NCBI RefSeq assembly: GCF_018143015.1
Contig: NC_054758.1
Span: 186,001-250,000 of the forward strand
Origin: Lytechinus variegatus
Taxonomy: Eukaryota > Echinodermata > Echinoidea > Temnopleuroida > Toxopneustidae
Direction of reading: 5' to 3'
DNA: 64,000 bases
The position numbers and the translations under genes are program-made. The notes under the pieces were generated by a model. The model was not told the DNA's origin and did no database searches. It saw only the letters and a list, made by a program, of their open reading frames with translations. Shown one piece after another: positions 1 to 13,900 of the stretch (position 1 is its first letter; every line of letters begins with the position of its first letter).

Positions 1-724
1 CAAACACCACTCCATCATGACTCTCACAAAGACAAAGTCATTAACATTCTCAATATTCCTCTGCTTTACTCTTCCACGCTGAACATATCCAATTAAAACT
101 ACTTAACTATCCAAGCTTTGATTTCACCTATTCAAAACTCCCATCTCAAACATTCTCAACAATCTTTTCCTCTCATACATAAAAACAAACATCTATAGAA
201 TTTTAGAGACCCATTGAACTTAACAAAATATATCAAGTTAAATGACCCAATGCTCATGACCTAAGATTGTCAAGAAGTCAAAGTAAAATTCTAATCCTTA
301 CACCACAGCGGGTTTGATCACTTACTTAAAGATACAGTTGATTGACTCTGGGACTATGACAAGAGTCAACCACCCAAATTCCTTTTATTATATACAAGCT
401 GAATGGTTACTAGGGGTTAACACTAAATAGACTTATAGTCGCATTGTGACAGTAAGTTATAGGGAACCTGTTTTACAAGCTTTCATCCACATTTTTAAGG
501 TATATGATCATTACACATTATTTGACTACTTTCACGAATGTATTGTGTTGTTTTATTTCTATGTAGTATAAATTTGTACACAATGATTCTGAGATATTAA
601 AATTATTTACTTTGCTGTAAATGTTGATATAAAATGAAATGTAATGAAAATATCTTATCCTTGATTTTGAAGCTAACTTAATCCTTGTGTTTTATTCTAG
701 AACTGAGGGAGCATGGATACGCAG
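1..724. other. AT-rich stretch downstream of DHDH, no gene seen
   Basis: No coding similarity is recognised on either strand. On the minus strand, downstream of the DHDH stop codon, poly(A) hexamers AATAAA occur at 691-696, 552-557 and 384-389. The 3' end of the DHDH transcript could fall here. Confidence 0.4.
691..696 (-). terminator. Candidate poly(A) hexamer for DHDH
   Basis: AATAAA on the minus strand is the first such hexamer I found downstream of the DHDH stop codon (1868). The 3' UTR would then run through the hAT-like insertion at 733-1849. A downstream GU-rich element was not assessed. Confidence 0.3.
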
Positions 725-732
725 ATAATTAT

Positions 733-1849
733 TCCCGGGGGAGGGGCAGGCTTACATTGACAACTGGATACCATGCGCAACCAAAAAACACGTAAAAAGG
801 ATGTCTTTTTCAAGATAGGGCACGTTACGTACGTACGGTAATAAGGGTGTCAAAAACACTAAACTAATGAAAAAAAAGATTATCTATTTCGCTAGGGAAG
901 CTACGTGATTAGGGTCAGATATGCGAGGGTATAAAAAATCAAGATTAAATGTTTTATAAAGGATGTACTTTTTGTCCCAACAGTCAACGTACACTGCCTG
1001 TTTAGAGTACGATTTGGGCGAGGTGAGGGAGTTGGGATCGTACTATTAGTGCTACTAAACCCAATGATGTAGGTACAGGTAAAACCGACGCCCGGGGGCG
1101 GGGAGCACTCAGTATATAATGCATAGTGGGTATGTGCCGCGGAGGGGACCCCCATTTTTACACTCAAATTTCCGTTCCAAGGCATAGCATTTTTGTCTTA
1201 TTGAGAAAAAGAACAAAGAAAGCCGCTCCAAGGCATAGCATTTTCTTCTTATTGAGAAAGAAATAAGAAAGAAATCCGCTCCAAAGCTTCGTATATTTTT
1301 CGTTACGCCGTTGCGGTCGCATTGGTCTGCTAAAATGAGCGGCCGCAGAGCGCTGTCCGACCATCGCCTCTGCGCGAGCGCACCCGGCGGAGGCAGCGCT
1401 AGCTGCATCATTCACGCATGCCCGTTCCATAGGGATGCATACCAACGTACTCACACGCTGGCGATCCGTTCCAAGGACCCCCGTTTTCACAAACATTTGT
1501 AGTTCCGAAGCCCGTTCCGAGGACCCTCCTTTTTACAATAAGCCCGCTCTGCCCGGTCTCGCCAGCGGCACACCCCTACCACTTTTTTGGTCGAGTACCC
1601 CCCCCCCCCCCGGGAACCGACGCGACCAACGTCCGGGACAATTACTTGTTTAGGGGTTCAATTCAGGGAATTCTTGCCAAGTACTGTTTTGTTTCTGATA
1701 CTTGTTAAGGGTAAGCTTTCACACGCCAATACTTGTTAAGAGGTGCATTTTTCAGAATATAGAAAATACGCGTGTTTAGGGTGCTTTTCGAGACCCCATG
1801 GTCGCTCATGGTATCCACTCGTCAATGGAAGTGCCCCCCCCCCCCCCGG
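733..1849. mobile_element. hAT-like non-autonomous element (MITE), interrupted
   Basis: The termini are CCCGGGGGAGGGGC on the left and a C-tract ending CCCGG on the right, each followed inward by the family's inverted repeat containing GGATACCATGCGC. The element is flanked by an 8-bp direct repeat ATAATTAT (725-732 and 1850-1857), as expected of hAT transposition. The same family recurs at 25212-25761 and 54034-54586. It has no coding capacity. It lies 18 bp past the DHDH stop codon, so it is probably within the DHDH 3' UTR. A second element is inserted inside it at 1091-1614. Confidence 0.85.
1091..1614. mobile_element. Second hAT-like MITE nested in the first
   Basis: It runs from CCCGGGGGCGGGGAGCAC to a C-tract ending CCCGGG and is flanked by a perfect 8-bp direct repeat AACCGACG (1083-1090 and 1615-1622). 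It shares the CCCGGG terminus with its host element, but the interior differs and has several diverged tandem blocks around CGTTCCAAGG. The interior is richer in CpG than the surroundings. No transposase is seen. Confidence 0.8.
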
Positions 1850-1867
1850 ATAATTATCTAATCAATT

Positions 1868-1998
1868 TCAAGCAAGAACAACAATAGGTGATTGGCCTTG
1901 ATGAACCCAGACGATACCCAGATCAAGACGAGCTTTCTCCAGCAAACTAGCAACCAATTCAGTCTCCTTCCAAGGCATCAGGGCGTGCTCAGTTTTAC
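1868..1998 (-). CDS. DHDH: DHDH exon 7 (residues 311-353, stop)
   Basis: The acceptor is CCTGCAG. It encodes HALMPWKETELVASLLEKAR and the final helix up to LDLGIVW, the family's usual end. About fifteen extra residues follow before TGA, a tail I do not recognise from other members. Confidence 0.88.
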
Positions 1999-4900
1999 CT
2001 GCAGGAGAAATCAATCAATGACCAAATATTAAGTGGAATCACCTAATAATAGAAATCATACACAGCAAAAACTGTGGTGTTAAAGGGCCGGTGTACATAG
2101 AGGACCACACCAGTTATTTTACACCGATGTTAAATTGGTGGTGTTGGTTTTACACTCTTTGGTGTTATGTTCAATCTTTAGGGTGTAATTTTAACACCTC
2201 AGGGTGTGGTCCTCTATTAACACAAATTGATGTCAGTTTTAACACCACACTTTTTACAGTGTATAATCCCGCCATATACCAAAGCATTATGCATCAGAAT
2301 AACAAAAAGGTGCATGATTTGACATAAAAAAATAATGTAATGTTTAATTGTCCAACTTAATGGAAATTCATTTTGTTTACATGCAAACATACAAATTACA
2401 AATATACATAATCAAGGAGAGACAAAATTAACATTCATTGTCAATTTAACATTCATTGACAATTTAATCTGAATCGGATGTAAAATACGAAAGTCATGGA
2501 ATTTAAGTTTGATTTCAAGTTTCGCTTAATTTCACAAAAGAAGTGGCACATTCTGGCTGTAAAAAATAAATCGGTGCCATCACCTACTCACCATTTCTTA
2601 CATGAAATATCTGAACTCACCCTATTTGTTAATTTTTTTATTTCTCCATGAGTTACCTTATTTGTAACCCTTTTTTAGATTTGATGAAGAGTAAGCTTAA
2701 TGACAAATCTGCTAAAGTATTGTTGTTGTATATTGCAAACAATAGACTGGTAATTTGTATCACGCAAACAATAAAAGACATAAGAAATAGTGAGTGACAT
2801 CATATACTTTTGCATATTCTGTGTATTTTAAACTGTTTTGTGAAAAATAAGATGAATAAGAAGAATTGAAAAGGATAATGATTGGTAAATGCATATTTTT
2901 CTACATTAGAAAAGACAAAACATTTTAATAATTACTACTTTTTAAAGTGAGTGACTTTGACCTATACCCAAAGTCATACTTCCGGCGAATTATTTTTTAT
3001 ATTATTATTCTTTTTTTAAACAAGTGCACACCTATAGCATTTCCATTTATTTGAAGCTTGCATATTAAATGCCTCACAGATATAGGTGCCGCAGCCGGGG
3101 ATCAACCCCGGACTTTTCGGTATAGCGATGCAGGCGCCTTAGACCACTCGGCCACCTTAATATTGAATACCTTCATCGATAGCTTGCTTCACTGCATCTG
3201 CTTCGTATAACATACCAGACCAAAGAGGTCCATAAGAATATTCCACCGTAGATTCTGGTGTAGGATATTGAAACGTTTCGATGAGTTCTCCAGTGGTCTT
3301 TGACCATATCAGCTCAGTGGGAGCCCAGAAATGACCCGGAATCTATGATGACGAAAATAATGATGGATTTTGAATCAAATTATTACGAATAATCCTTTAT
3401 ATCCTTCAATTATTTATTGCTATCTTTCGTTATCTCTTTGATTGTCTATATAAAATACTCTACCTCTTTTTCAATTTTCTATTAAAAAAAATCCCCTATA
3501 GACAGTCGGAGTATAATTGCCATTACAATTTTATATTATTTACCATTATTTTCATTAATTCCTTTAATCAGTTCAAAGAAATCTCTTATGAACATCATCC
3601 TATCTTTCCTTTCTCACTATACAAGATGCCATTATATGTGCAAATCAAACCACGAAATCACTGGCGGATCCATAGGGGGTGGCACAGGCTGCCCGTGCCC
3701 CCTCCCACTTGAGAGGCACAATCCAAATTTGTAATGTATTTACTGACATAGCACAATAATGTGCCCCACCTTTTGTTTGAAAGCGAGGAACTTTCTTTTT
3801 CGTGCACGAAATGACCTTGAATATGGATGAAAATTTTTTTCCTCGTCTAATTTTCCTCGGGAAAATGTACCCCCCCCCCTTCGAAAATCATGCATGGATC
3901 TGTCTCTACATGAAACTGCCCCCACATGAAATGGTTTTCATATAGCTACCTTTCTCTGGCTGCTTTTCTCTCAAGCATTTTGCTTACGATAGCTGGCCAC
4001 GGGTGTCTGGAAAACGAAGACCGAAGACCGAAGACCGGGGACACGTATCACACTCGTGTGAAAGCGTTTGTAGTTCACGCACGAAGTGTGTACAAAGCAG
4101 TGCAAAGTGTGTACAAAACACGTGCGCGGGTTAGAATGGACTTTGGACCTTGCCCCCTACACCATGTTCTCCCATTGACATAACGCATGTCCCCGGTCTT
4201 CGATCTTCGTTTTCCAGACCTGTTGTTGGGTGTCTGGAAAACGAAGACAGAAGACCGGGGATCGCATCCGTCTAGCTAAAATAAACCATTATTATATTCA
4301 GATCAAATTCAGGAATATTCTGATATTGGATATGTAGTCAGTTATGATTGGTTGATAAGTTAATGATTAATTGTAAGGATGTCGTTATCAGCTAGGGCAT
4401 AATTAATACATAACAATTATAACGTACAATACACCTCATACTGCGCAATCACGTACAAGCAGTCTCAACTTAACTGCCGTTTGCAACTACCATTGACATT
4501 ACGCGTGTCCCCGGTCTTCCGTCTTCGTTTTCCAGACCTGTTGTTGGGTGTCTGGAAAACGAAGACAGAAGACCGGGGCCATCGCATCCGTCTAGCTAAA
4601 ATAAACCATTATTATATTCAGATCAAATTCAGGAATATTCTGATATTGGATATGTGATCAGTTATGATTGGTATTGATATAAGTTAATGATTAATATTGT
4701 ATGGATATCGTGATGTGAATGATAATTGATTGAGCAATATATCGCGCTCAGCTGGCATTAAAATTTTACTACCATTGACATAACACATGTCCCCGGTCTT
4801 CGATCTTCGTTTTCCAAACCTGTTGTTGGGTGTCTGGAAAACGAAGACAGAAGACCGGGGATCGCATCCGTCTAGCTAAAATAAACCATTATTATATTCA

Positions 4901-7900
4901 GATCAAATTCAGGAATATTCTGATATTTATAGTCGGTTATGATTGGTTGATAAGTTAATGATTAATTGTAAGGATGTCGTTATCAGCTAGGGCATAATTA
5001 ATACATAACAATTATAACGTACAATACACCTCATACTGCGCAATCACGTACAAGCAGTCTCAACTTAACTGCCGTTTGCAACTACCATTGACATTACGCG
5101 TGTCCCCGGTCTTCCGTCTTCGTTTTCCAGACCTGTTGTTGGGTGTCTGGAAAACGAAGACAGAAGACCGGGGATCGCATCCGTCTAGCTAAAATAATCC
5201 ATTATTATATTCAGATCAAATTCAGGAATATTCTGATATTGGATATGTAGTCAGTTATGATTGGTTGATAAGTTAATGATTAATTGTAAGGATGTCGTTA
5301 TCAGCTAGGGCATAATTAATACATAACAATTATAACGTACAATACACCTCATACTGCGCAATCACGTACAAGCAGTCTCAACTTAACTGCCGTTTGCAAC
5401 TACCATTGACATTACGCGTGTCCCCGGTCTTCCGTCTTCGTTTTCCAGACCTGTTGTTGGGTGTCTGGAAAACGAAGACAGAAGACCGGGGATCGCATCC
5501 GTCTAGCTAAAATAAACCATTATTATATTCAGATCAAATTCAGGAATATTCTGATATTGGATATGTGATCAGTTATGATTGGTTGATATAAGTTAATGAT
5601 TAATATTGTATGGATATCGTGATGTGAATGATAATTGATTGAGCAATGTATCGCGCTCAGCTGGCATTTAAATTTTACTACCATTGACATAACACATGTC
5701 CCCGGTCTTCGATCTTCGTTTTCCAAACCTGTTGTTGGGTGTCTGGAAAACGAAGACAGAAGACCGGGGATCGCATCCGTCTAGCTAAAATAAACCATTA
5801 TTATATTCAGATCAAATTCAGGAATATTCTGATATTGGATATGTAGTCAGTTATGATTGGTTGATAAGTTAATGATTAATTGTAAGGATATCGTTATCAG
5901 CTAGGGCATAATTAATACATAACAATTATAACGTACAATACACCTCATACTGCGCAATCACGTACAAGCAGTCTCAACTTAACTGCCGTTTGCAACTACC
6001 ATTGACATTACGCGTGTCCCCGGTCTTCCGTCTTCGTTTTCCAGACCTGTTGTTGGGTGTCTGGAAAACGAAGACAGAAGACCGGGATCGCATCCGTCTA
6101 GCTAAAATAAACCATTATTATATTCAGATCAAATTCAGGAATATTCTGTTATTGGATATGTGATCAGTTATGATTGGTTGATAATTTAATGATTAATATT
6201 GTATGGATATCGTGATGTGAATGATAATTGATTGAGCAATATATCGCGCTCAGCTCAGCTGGCATTAAAATTTTACTACCATTGACATAACACATGTCCC
6301 GGTCTTCGATCTTCGTTTTCCAGACCTGTTGTTGGGTGTCTGGAAAACGAAGACAGAAGACCGGGGATCGCGTATAATTTTGTCTAGCTAAGGTAGGCCT
6401 ATCATTCAGCACCATTCAAGAATATTTTGATCTTGGATACGTCATCTGCCATGATTGGCTGCAGATAAGTTATGGTTATTTGTGTGAATGGTTCTAGGAC
6501 AATTACCCCCGGACAATTACCCCCGGACAATTTAACTACCCCCGGACTACAACCCTCGGACAATCACCCCGGACAATTCCCCCCGGACAACTACCCCCGA
6601 ACAACTACCCCCGGACAATAAGCCCCCGAGGACACTTATCCCCGGACAATTATCCTCGAGGACAATTACCCACTGGACAATTACCCTCGAGGACAATTAT
6701 CCCCGGACAATTACCCTGCCTGCACCAGTTCAAGAATATTTTGATCTTGGATACGTCATCTGCTATGATTGGCTGCGGATAAGTTATGGTTATTTGTGTG
6801 AATGGTTCTAGGACAATTACCCCCCGGACAATTACCCCCGGACAATTACCCCCGGACAACCCCCGGACAATTACCCCCGAGGACAACTACCCCCCGGACA
6901 ATTACACCCCGGACAACTACCCCCTGGACAATCACCCCGGACAATTCCCCCGGACAACTACTCTCGAACAACTACCCCGGACAATAAGCCCCCCGAGGAC
7001 ACTTACCCCCGGACAATTATCCTCGAGGACAATTACCCCTGGACAATAACCCCCGAGGACAATTATCCCCCGGACAATTTCCCCTGCCTGAGGACAATTA
7101 CCCCCATAAAATCATCCCTTCTCTCCAGCATCAATGTTAGAAGCGGGACCCTTTTTAAGTTTTGGTAGGTGGCACAGGTTTTTCGAAATATTTTCTTCTT
7201 TATCTTACCTTGATAATTTTTTCTTTCTGTTTGATATTGCTCTTTTTCCTATTCTCTCACTTTCTTCTTTTTTCCGTTTTTTGTTTGTTTAGCGGCGCCT
7301 TCTGCATCATAAAAAATGGGGGGGGGGGGGTCTTGCACCCGAAATCTCCCGTTTGGCTATGCATATATTCATCAGAAAATGTGTAAACTGGCCCTCATAC
7401 TAAGTTTTCATAGATGAATTGAACACGATTAGTCATAATAATCACAAATGCTGAATATCTCCGATTCCAACTGATCTCATTTTTTGAATATTTATTTCGG
7501 GTTCAATTTCAGGAAAGAAATCAGGCAAATAGATCAAACGTAAAAAGACACCTTTATAGGTAAAAATATATTGAAAGTCGATAACGCATCTATCAACACT
7601 AACACTGTCAAGTAGGACTTATAATCCTGTTATTTTAAAACAATTCAACTAATAAGAAGCTAAAAATTATGAAACGATTGGTGCACATTCCAGCAAGCTC
7701 AAAAACTTTATGCAAAGATAATACAAACAAGAACACCTTGTAATTTTACCATTTAGGCCCTAAATGGTAAAATTACAAGAAGTGTTTTGTGTTTTACTCT
7801 TGGGTGAAAGCAACATTAAAGAAGGAAATTAAGTACCAAAATTACTAAATTGTAAACAATTGTAAAGAATATGACATAATCAAAAACTGATTTTTCTAAA

Positions 7901-10900
7901 CAAATTGGCAATCATGATAGTAAACAATTCGTTTAAGATGCATTTTAAGGACGGTACGTAAGAATTTATAAAGAAGTAGACCTATGCAAATCAAATAATG
8001 CGACTGAGCAGCGTGAGCTGAAAATGTTAATATTTAGACCTAAAAAGGACATTTTACAGAGCACTTTCAAGAAAAAATCAATTTGTAAAAGTGAAAAAAT
8101 AATGAAAGCTCGATATCCGAGATAAAATATGTTTTGTATATTAAATTCAAATCTTGATATTTTAAGCTCCATATATGTCAGCGCGAAGCGCGAGCTGAAA
8201 ATTTTTGGAATTGCATGTATATATTTTAACCTGAAAATTGACTATTCTGGGCAATGTTTGTGAACCTGAACAAGATGCGTATGTAACTAGATAATTACTG
8301 CAAGCGCAAAGCGCGAGCAGAAATTGTTATTAACTGTCCTATAGCATTATCGAAAAGGGACCTGTTAAGGACTGTTTATAGGTACCCACGAAGACGGTAT
8401 ATATATTTCAATAAAGCATTTTTTTAACATTCCGACCTAAAAGAATGGTAATTACTTTTTGTATCAATAAAAGGGATAGGTATGTAACGAAACAATGGAT
8501 GCGAGCGCGAAGCGCGAGAGGAAAAAAAAGAGATTTCAGACCTAAAAGCGGGACACTATTCATATTTTGTAAATCATAAATAAGATATAGTTAATTGGGT
8601 ATCATTACTAATGCGATCGTGAAGCGCGAGCAGACAATTATTGATATTATGATGTGAAACTGGATAATTCAAGTAGATTTTAAAAAAAGAACATGCAGGC
8701 TATCGCGCATGTTTTAGATTTGGACCTAGAATCTGGGCTTTTTGAATACATTCTTTAAAGCCTCGGTATAGCTTTGGTAAAGGGTCAATAATGTGATTGA
8801 TAATCGAATATTATCTAATATGACAGTCTTACTGAAGCGTAGAGCTCGTGTTCTCTGAGAAAAATTCAAATATTCAAATCTTGGATATATAGCGTCCTCT
8901 CTCGGCGATGCTTGTTCTAAATTAAAAAAATGGGCATTCAAGCACTTATCTTATAAATTTAGTAATTAGATATCCAAAAGTTACAAAGAAAATATCTTGA
9001 AAGTTTCAGCCCATTCCATGATTTGGAATAGGATTTAATTGAAAGACAAAAACACACAGATATTTTAATTTGATCGGGTGACCCGATCAAGTTAAATTTC
9101 CATGTAAAATCGCAAAAGTTATCCTGTAAAACACATTTTCATTTCATATCCTCCACATCATAACTGTTAGAGAGCATATCCATTCATATTAGCTAGCAAT
9201 GAATTGGAATAGTGATAGGTGCATTTTGGTGGATTTACCAAAACTATACACAAGCTTTAATAGAATATTATAGATAATAGGAACTTGGCAAATCAAACAA
9301 TGTGACCACGCAGCGTGAGCTTAAAAAAATGCTGATATGTAGACAATACAAGTGGAATGCCTCTGGCCGTCTCACCTGCATCGCGCGGTTCAATATAGCA
9401 GCAGTGCTGACTTTGAATACTACTCTAACTCGCACAAGATGTTCAGTGATACATGGTTACTCTTATGTCCACTTTTTATGAACTAGACCAATAAACTTAC
9501 AGATCGAGATATGATGGTTATTCAACAAAAAAACCCAACATGGCCAAAGTTCACTGACCTTACAAGACCTTTGACCTTGATCATGTGACCTGAAACTCGA
9601 ACAGGATGTTCAGTGATACTTGATTACTCTTATGTACAAGTTTCATGAATCAGATCCATTAACTTTCAAAGTTATGATGGTAATTCAACAGATACACCCA
9701 ATTCGGCAAAGTTCATTGACCTTTGACCTTGGTCATGTGACCTGAAACGTGCACAGGATGTTCAGTGATACTTGATTACTCTAATGTCCAAGTTTAATGA
9801 ACTAGACCAATAAACTTTCAAAGTTATGATGGTAATTCAACAAATACCCCGATTCGGCCAAAGTTCATTGACCCTAAATGACCTTTGACCTTAATCATGA
9901 GACCTGAAACTTGCACAAAATTTTCAGTGATGCTTGATTACTATTATGTCTAAGTTTCATGAATCAGATCCATAAACTCTCAAAGTTATGATGGGAATTC
10001 AACAGATATCCCCAATTCGGCCAAAGTTCATTGACCCTAAATGACCTTTGACCTTGGTCATGTGACATGAAACTCTAATAGGATGTTCAGTAATACTTGA
10101 TTAACCTTATGGCCAAGTTTTATCAACTAGGTCCAGATACTTTCTAAGTTATGACGTCATTTCAAAAACTTAACCTCAGGTTAAGATTTGATGTTGACGC
10201 CGCCGTCGCCGTCGGAAAAGCGGCGCCTATAGTCTCACTTTGCTTCGCAGGTGAGACAAAAACGGACATTTTACAGAGCACTTACATTTGTGAATGAAAA
10301 AATATTGAAAGTTCGATGTCCGAGCTAATTATGTTTTGTATAATAAATTCAAAACTTGCTCCATATCAGCCTAGATGTATTGAGCAAGATATGAATCTCA
10401 TCGAACAGGCAATTCTGGCTCGAAGCGCAAAGATTTATTTATGGTAACATGAAAGATTTTTTTTTTGGCAAGTGTTCCCCTCACATTATTTCATTCACTC
10501 GTCTTCCTCCTCTTTTTTCCACTTATCTTTTCTTCTTCTTTTCGTTTTATCTTTTCTTCTTTCTCCCTTTTTTTTGCTCTGCCAATTTTTTCAGGGGGGG
10601 GGCCTGAGACAGCCACTAGCTGTTGCGTTCTTAATTTATTTTTTTTCCTTCTTGTTTTTTCTGTTTTCTGTTCAGATTTCATGTTAGCATTTTCGCATCC
10701 CGTTTATTTTTTGCTCTTATCCATTTCTTTCCCGACTAAAATTTCTGTTTCACTTTGCCATCTCTTTATTTCTAACCCCTTTCTCACTTGTTTATTAGTA
10801 GGCCCTATTTCAGGATGATTAGATGTGTTCACTCCAATTATTGGTCCTTTTCCTTTCTCCTCTTGTTTCTTTATTCTTTCCCACTCTCATTGTTTGTCTC

Positions 10901-13900
10901 GCCCACAAGAGGTGAAGGCGAGACTAATACCCCTTTCATAGTGAGAGCCGAAGTGGAGTTAGTCCGGAGTCCAGGAGGAGTTACTCCACTTTGGAGGGCA
11001 ATATGAAAATTCTGAGATTAGTTGATCCGGATTCCATATCAATTTGTTGTGTACAAAAAACGCTCCTTTTATAAGGCATAAAAATGGGACGTTTAACGCA
11101 CAGTCACTAATACGCGCCGCTGTCTTCGCATCGTGCAGGCAATCTACGTGTATAGTGGCGGGCTGCTACATTGCGGTGCAGGGGTGTTCAACTTACATAT
11201 CGTGAGCGCACTCAGCTGCGTGTTTTCACTTCTTCTCCTTTCTCTCCTTTTCTTATCATTTTTCCTGGCATTACTTGTTTTCATAAATTTCCCTCTCACT
11301 TTCCTTGTTTTCTCACTCCCTTCAGTTTTGTAACTGTTCTTGATCACTTGCATTCATTGGCACACCCCCGGTCAAAAGTGGTACGGTCCTATCCAACATA
11401 CACTCAAGTCGTCGCTGTACGAATAATGAAAACGTGCAAAATTCTTCACGCGTTGCGTTGCCTAGCTATGCGTGTGTACTGTGTACACACAATGCCATCG
11501 GCTGAACCCGCCAAACTATAGTGACCAATTATTGCAAAAGCTTTTGCAAATGTGAAAAGTGACAGAGGTTTTTTTTATCCAATCAAAATAATTCTTAGGT
11601 ATTCGCAATCTACAGCATTTTCTGCAAAATGTCTTTTTTTGATAGGGTCTATTGTGACGTATATATTTTTTTACAACAATGTGAAGTCGCACCAAACGTT
11701 TCGTTTCCTGCACTTGCCCATTGGCTCATGTACAAATGGATTTCCAAAATCATCAAGAAAGGTTCCAAAAACCTCAAAAGTGACAGAACTTAATTTGACT
11801 AAAATTAAATGAAAATCATATCATGTTCAAGGTGAGAATCTGCTCTATTCTATTCTGTTTTGATAGATCACCTTGTTGACGCGTTTGGGAGATATCTTAG
11901 CAAATCCGTCAAAAAAGGCGTATTTTTTTATTATTCTCCATAGGGAAATAATTTAACACGCTACGCACTGCAAAAAAGGAGCGCAAACAAATTGATATGA
12001 AAGCGGTGTACTCAACCCACTTCGAGAAGAGGGTTACAAACGGAGTTACTCCGCACCGGAAATGCGGTATGCACTTATCGCTGTGATCTCGCAACACGTA
12101 TGGCGCGAACTCGCTTGGAAACCATGGCAACAACAGCGGATACACCGCTGCGGTGTTTGCCAATATGAAAGGGGGTTTAAAGTCGGTCCGCAGTACAAGC
12201 GTATAAACTCAATCCGGAGTTATTCCGGAGTAACTCAACTTCGCCTTCAGTATGAAAACGGTATAAATGTCGTCCGCCCGTCGATTCCCAGAGAGGGTTA
12301 GCCGATTCTGCGGTGCAAGATAGACCATAAAAGCCAATTCTGCATCGGCCTATGGTTCTGAGCCAAAAGCCGATGCACGTGTAAACAGGGCTTCCAAACG
12401 CGTACTGAATGTTGCTGTCTCGAAATGTACGCGTGGGAACGTCTCGGCCGGTTTAACCGCAAAGTAGTAAGCTAGCGACGCACTATTGTTTCATGTTCGC
12501 CGACCGTATGGAAAATACATTCACAAGGGCGCGCTTGCCACCTGTCTTAGGTCGATGACATTGCTTTCTATTACAATTAGGTTTATTTTATACGGAGTTT
12601 TTAATGGGATGGTCCGGGCTGAAAGTATGTATAGCTTAAAGGAATTGTTTAACTTTGTGAGCAGCCGATTAAAAAAATTCTCAAACCAAGATGAAACATG
12701 TGTACAAGTGCATGTATTAGAACTAATAAACCCTGAAAACAACCATAATTGAGAATAAAAAGCTAAAACTACAAGGCAATCCCCGATTTTGTAAATAGGC
12801 GTCTTAATAGACACCTAACTAGTACACATAAGTGTATGGGATGAAATTAAGATGGTGTTTCCGGTCACTTTATATTTCAATTTTTGAAGCACTAAATAAT
12901 CATTTTCGAACGCAATTTTTTCTGGGCTTCATTTTTGGAACATATCACAGACACAGGTGACAAGTGTAACCAATCACTTTAATGAATAGAGTAGAATTCA
13001 CTGAGTAAAATACCGAAAATTTCATCAAAATCGGATAACAAAGTTATTGAATTTTAAAATTTAGCAATATTTTGTTCGAACAATTATCATTCACATCACG
13101 ACATCCATACAATTAATCATTAACTTATCAACCAATCATAACTGATTACATATCCAATATCAGAATATTCCTGAATTTGATCTGAATATAATAATGGTTT
13201 ATTTTAGCTAGACGGATGCGATGGCCCCGGTCTTCTGTCTTCGTTTTCCAGACACCCAACAACAGGTCTGGAAAACGAAGACGGAAGACCGGGACATGCG
13301 TTATGTCAATGGTATAAAATTTTAATGCCCAGCTGAGCGCGATATATTATCTATATCAATCAATTATCATTCACATTACGATATCCATACAATTAATCAT
13401 TAACCAATCATAATTCATTACATATCCAATATCAGAATATTCCTGAATTTGATCTGAATATAATAATGGTTTATTTTAGCTAGACGGATGCGATGGCCCC
13501 GGTCTTCTGTCTTCGTTTTCCAGACACCCAACAACAGGTCTGGAAAACGAAGATCGAAGACCGGGACATGCGTTATGTCAATGGTATAAAATTTTAATGC
13601 CAGCTGAGCTGAGCGCAATATATTGCTCAATCAATTATCATTCACATTACGATATCCATACAATTAATCATTAACCAATCATAATTCATTACATATCCAA
13701 TATCAGAATATTCCTGAATTTGATCTGAATATAATGGTTTATTTTAGCTAGACGGATGCGATGGCCCCGGTCTTCTGTCTTCGTTTTCCAGACACCCAAC
13801 AACAGGTCTGGAAAACGAAGATCGAAGACGGGGACATGCGTTATGTCAATGGTATAAAATTTTAATGCCAGCTGAGCTGAGCGCGATATATTGCTCAATC

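Noticed and set aside
3085-3162. A functional tRNA gene on the minus strand
   Set aside because: A and B boxes are present but the acceptor stem does not pair, and an A-rich tail follows. It is a SINE head.
3661-3930. Transposon starting CACTGGCGGATCC, with a relative near 27980
   Set aside because: The two left ends look alike (CACTGGCGGA followed by G-rich sequence), but I found no matching right ends or duplications, so no element could be delimited.
10465-10818. 117-codon open frame
   Set aside because: It lies in an almost pure pyrimidine tract and the peptide is low-complexity Phe/Leu/Ser.
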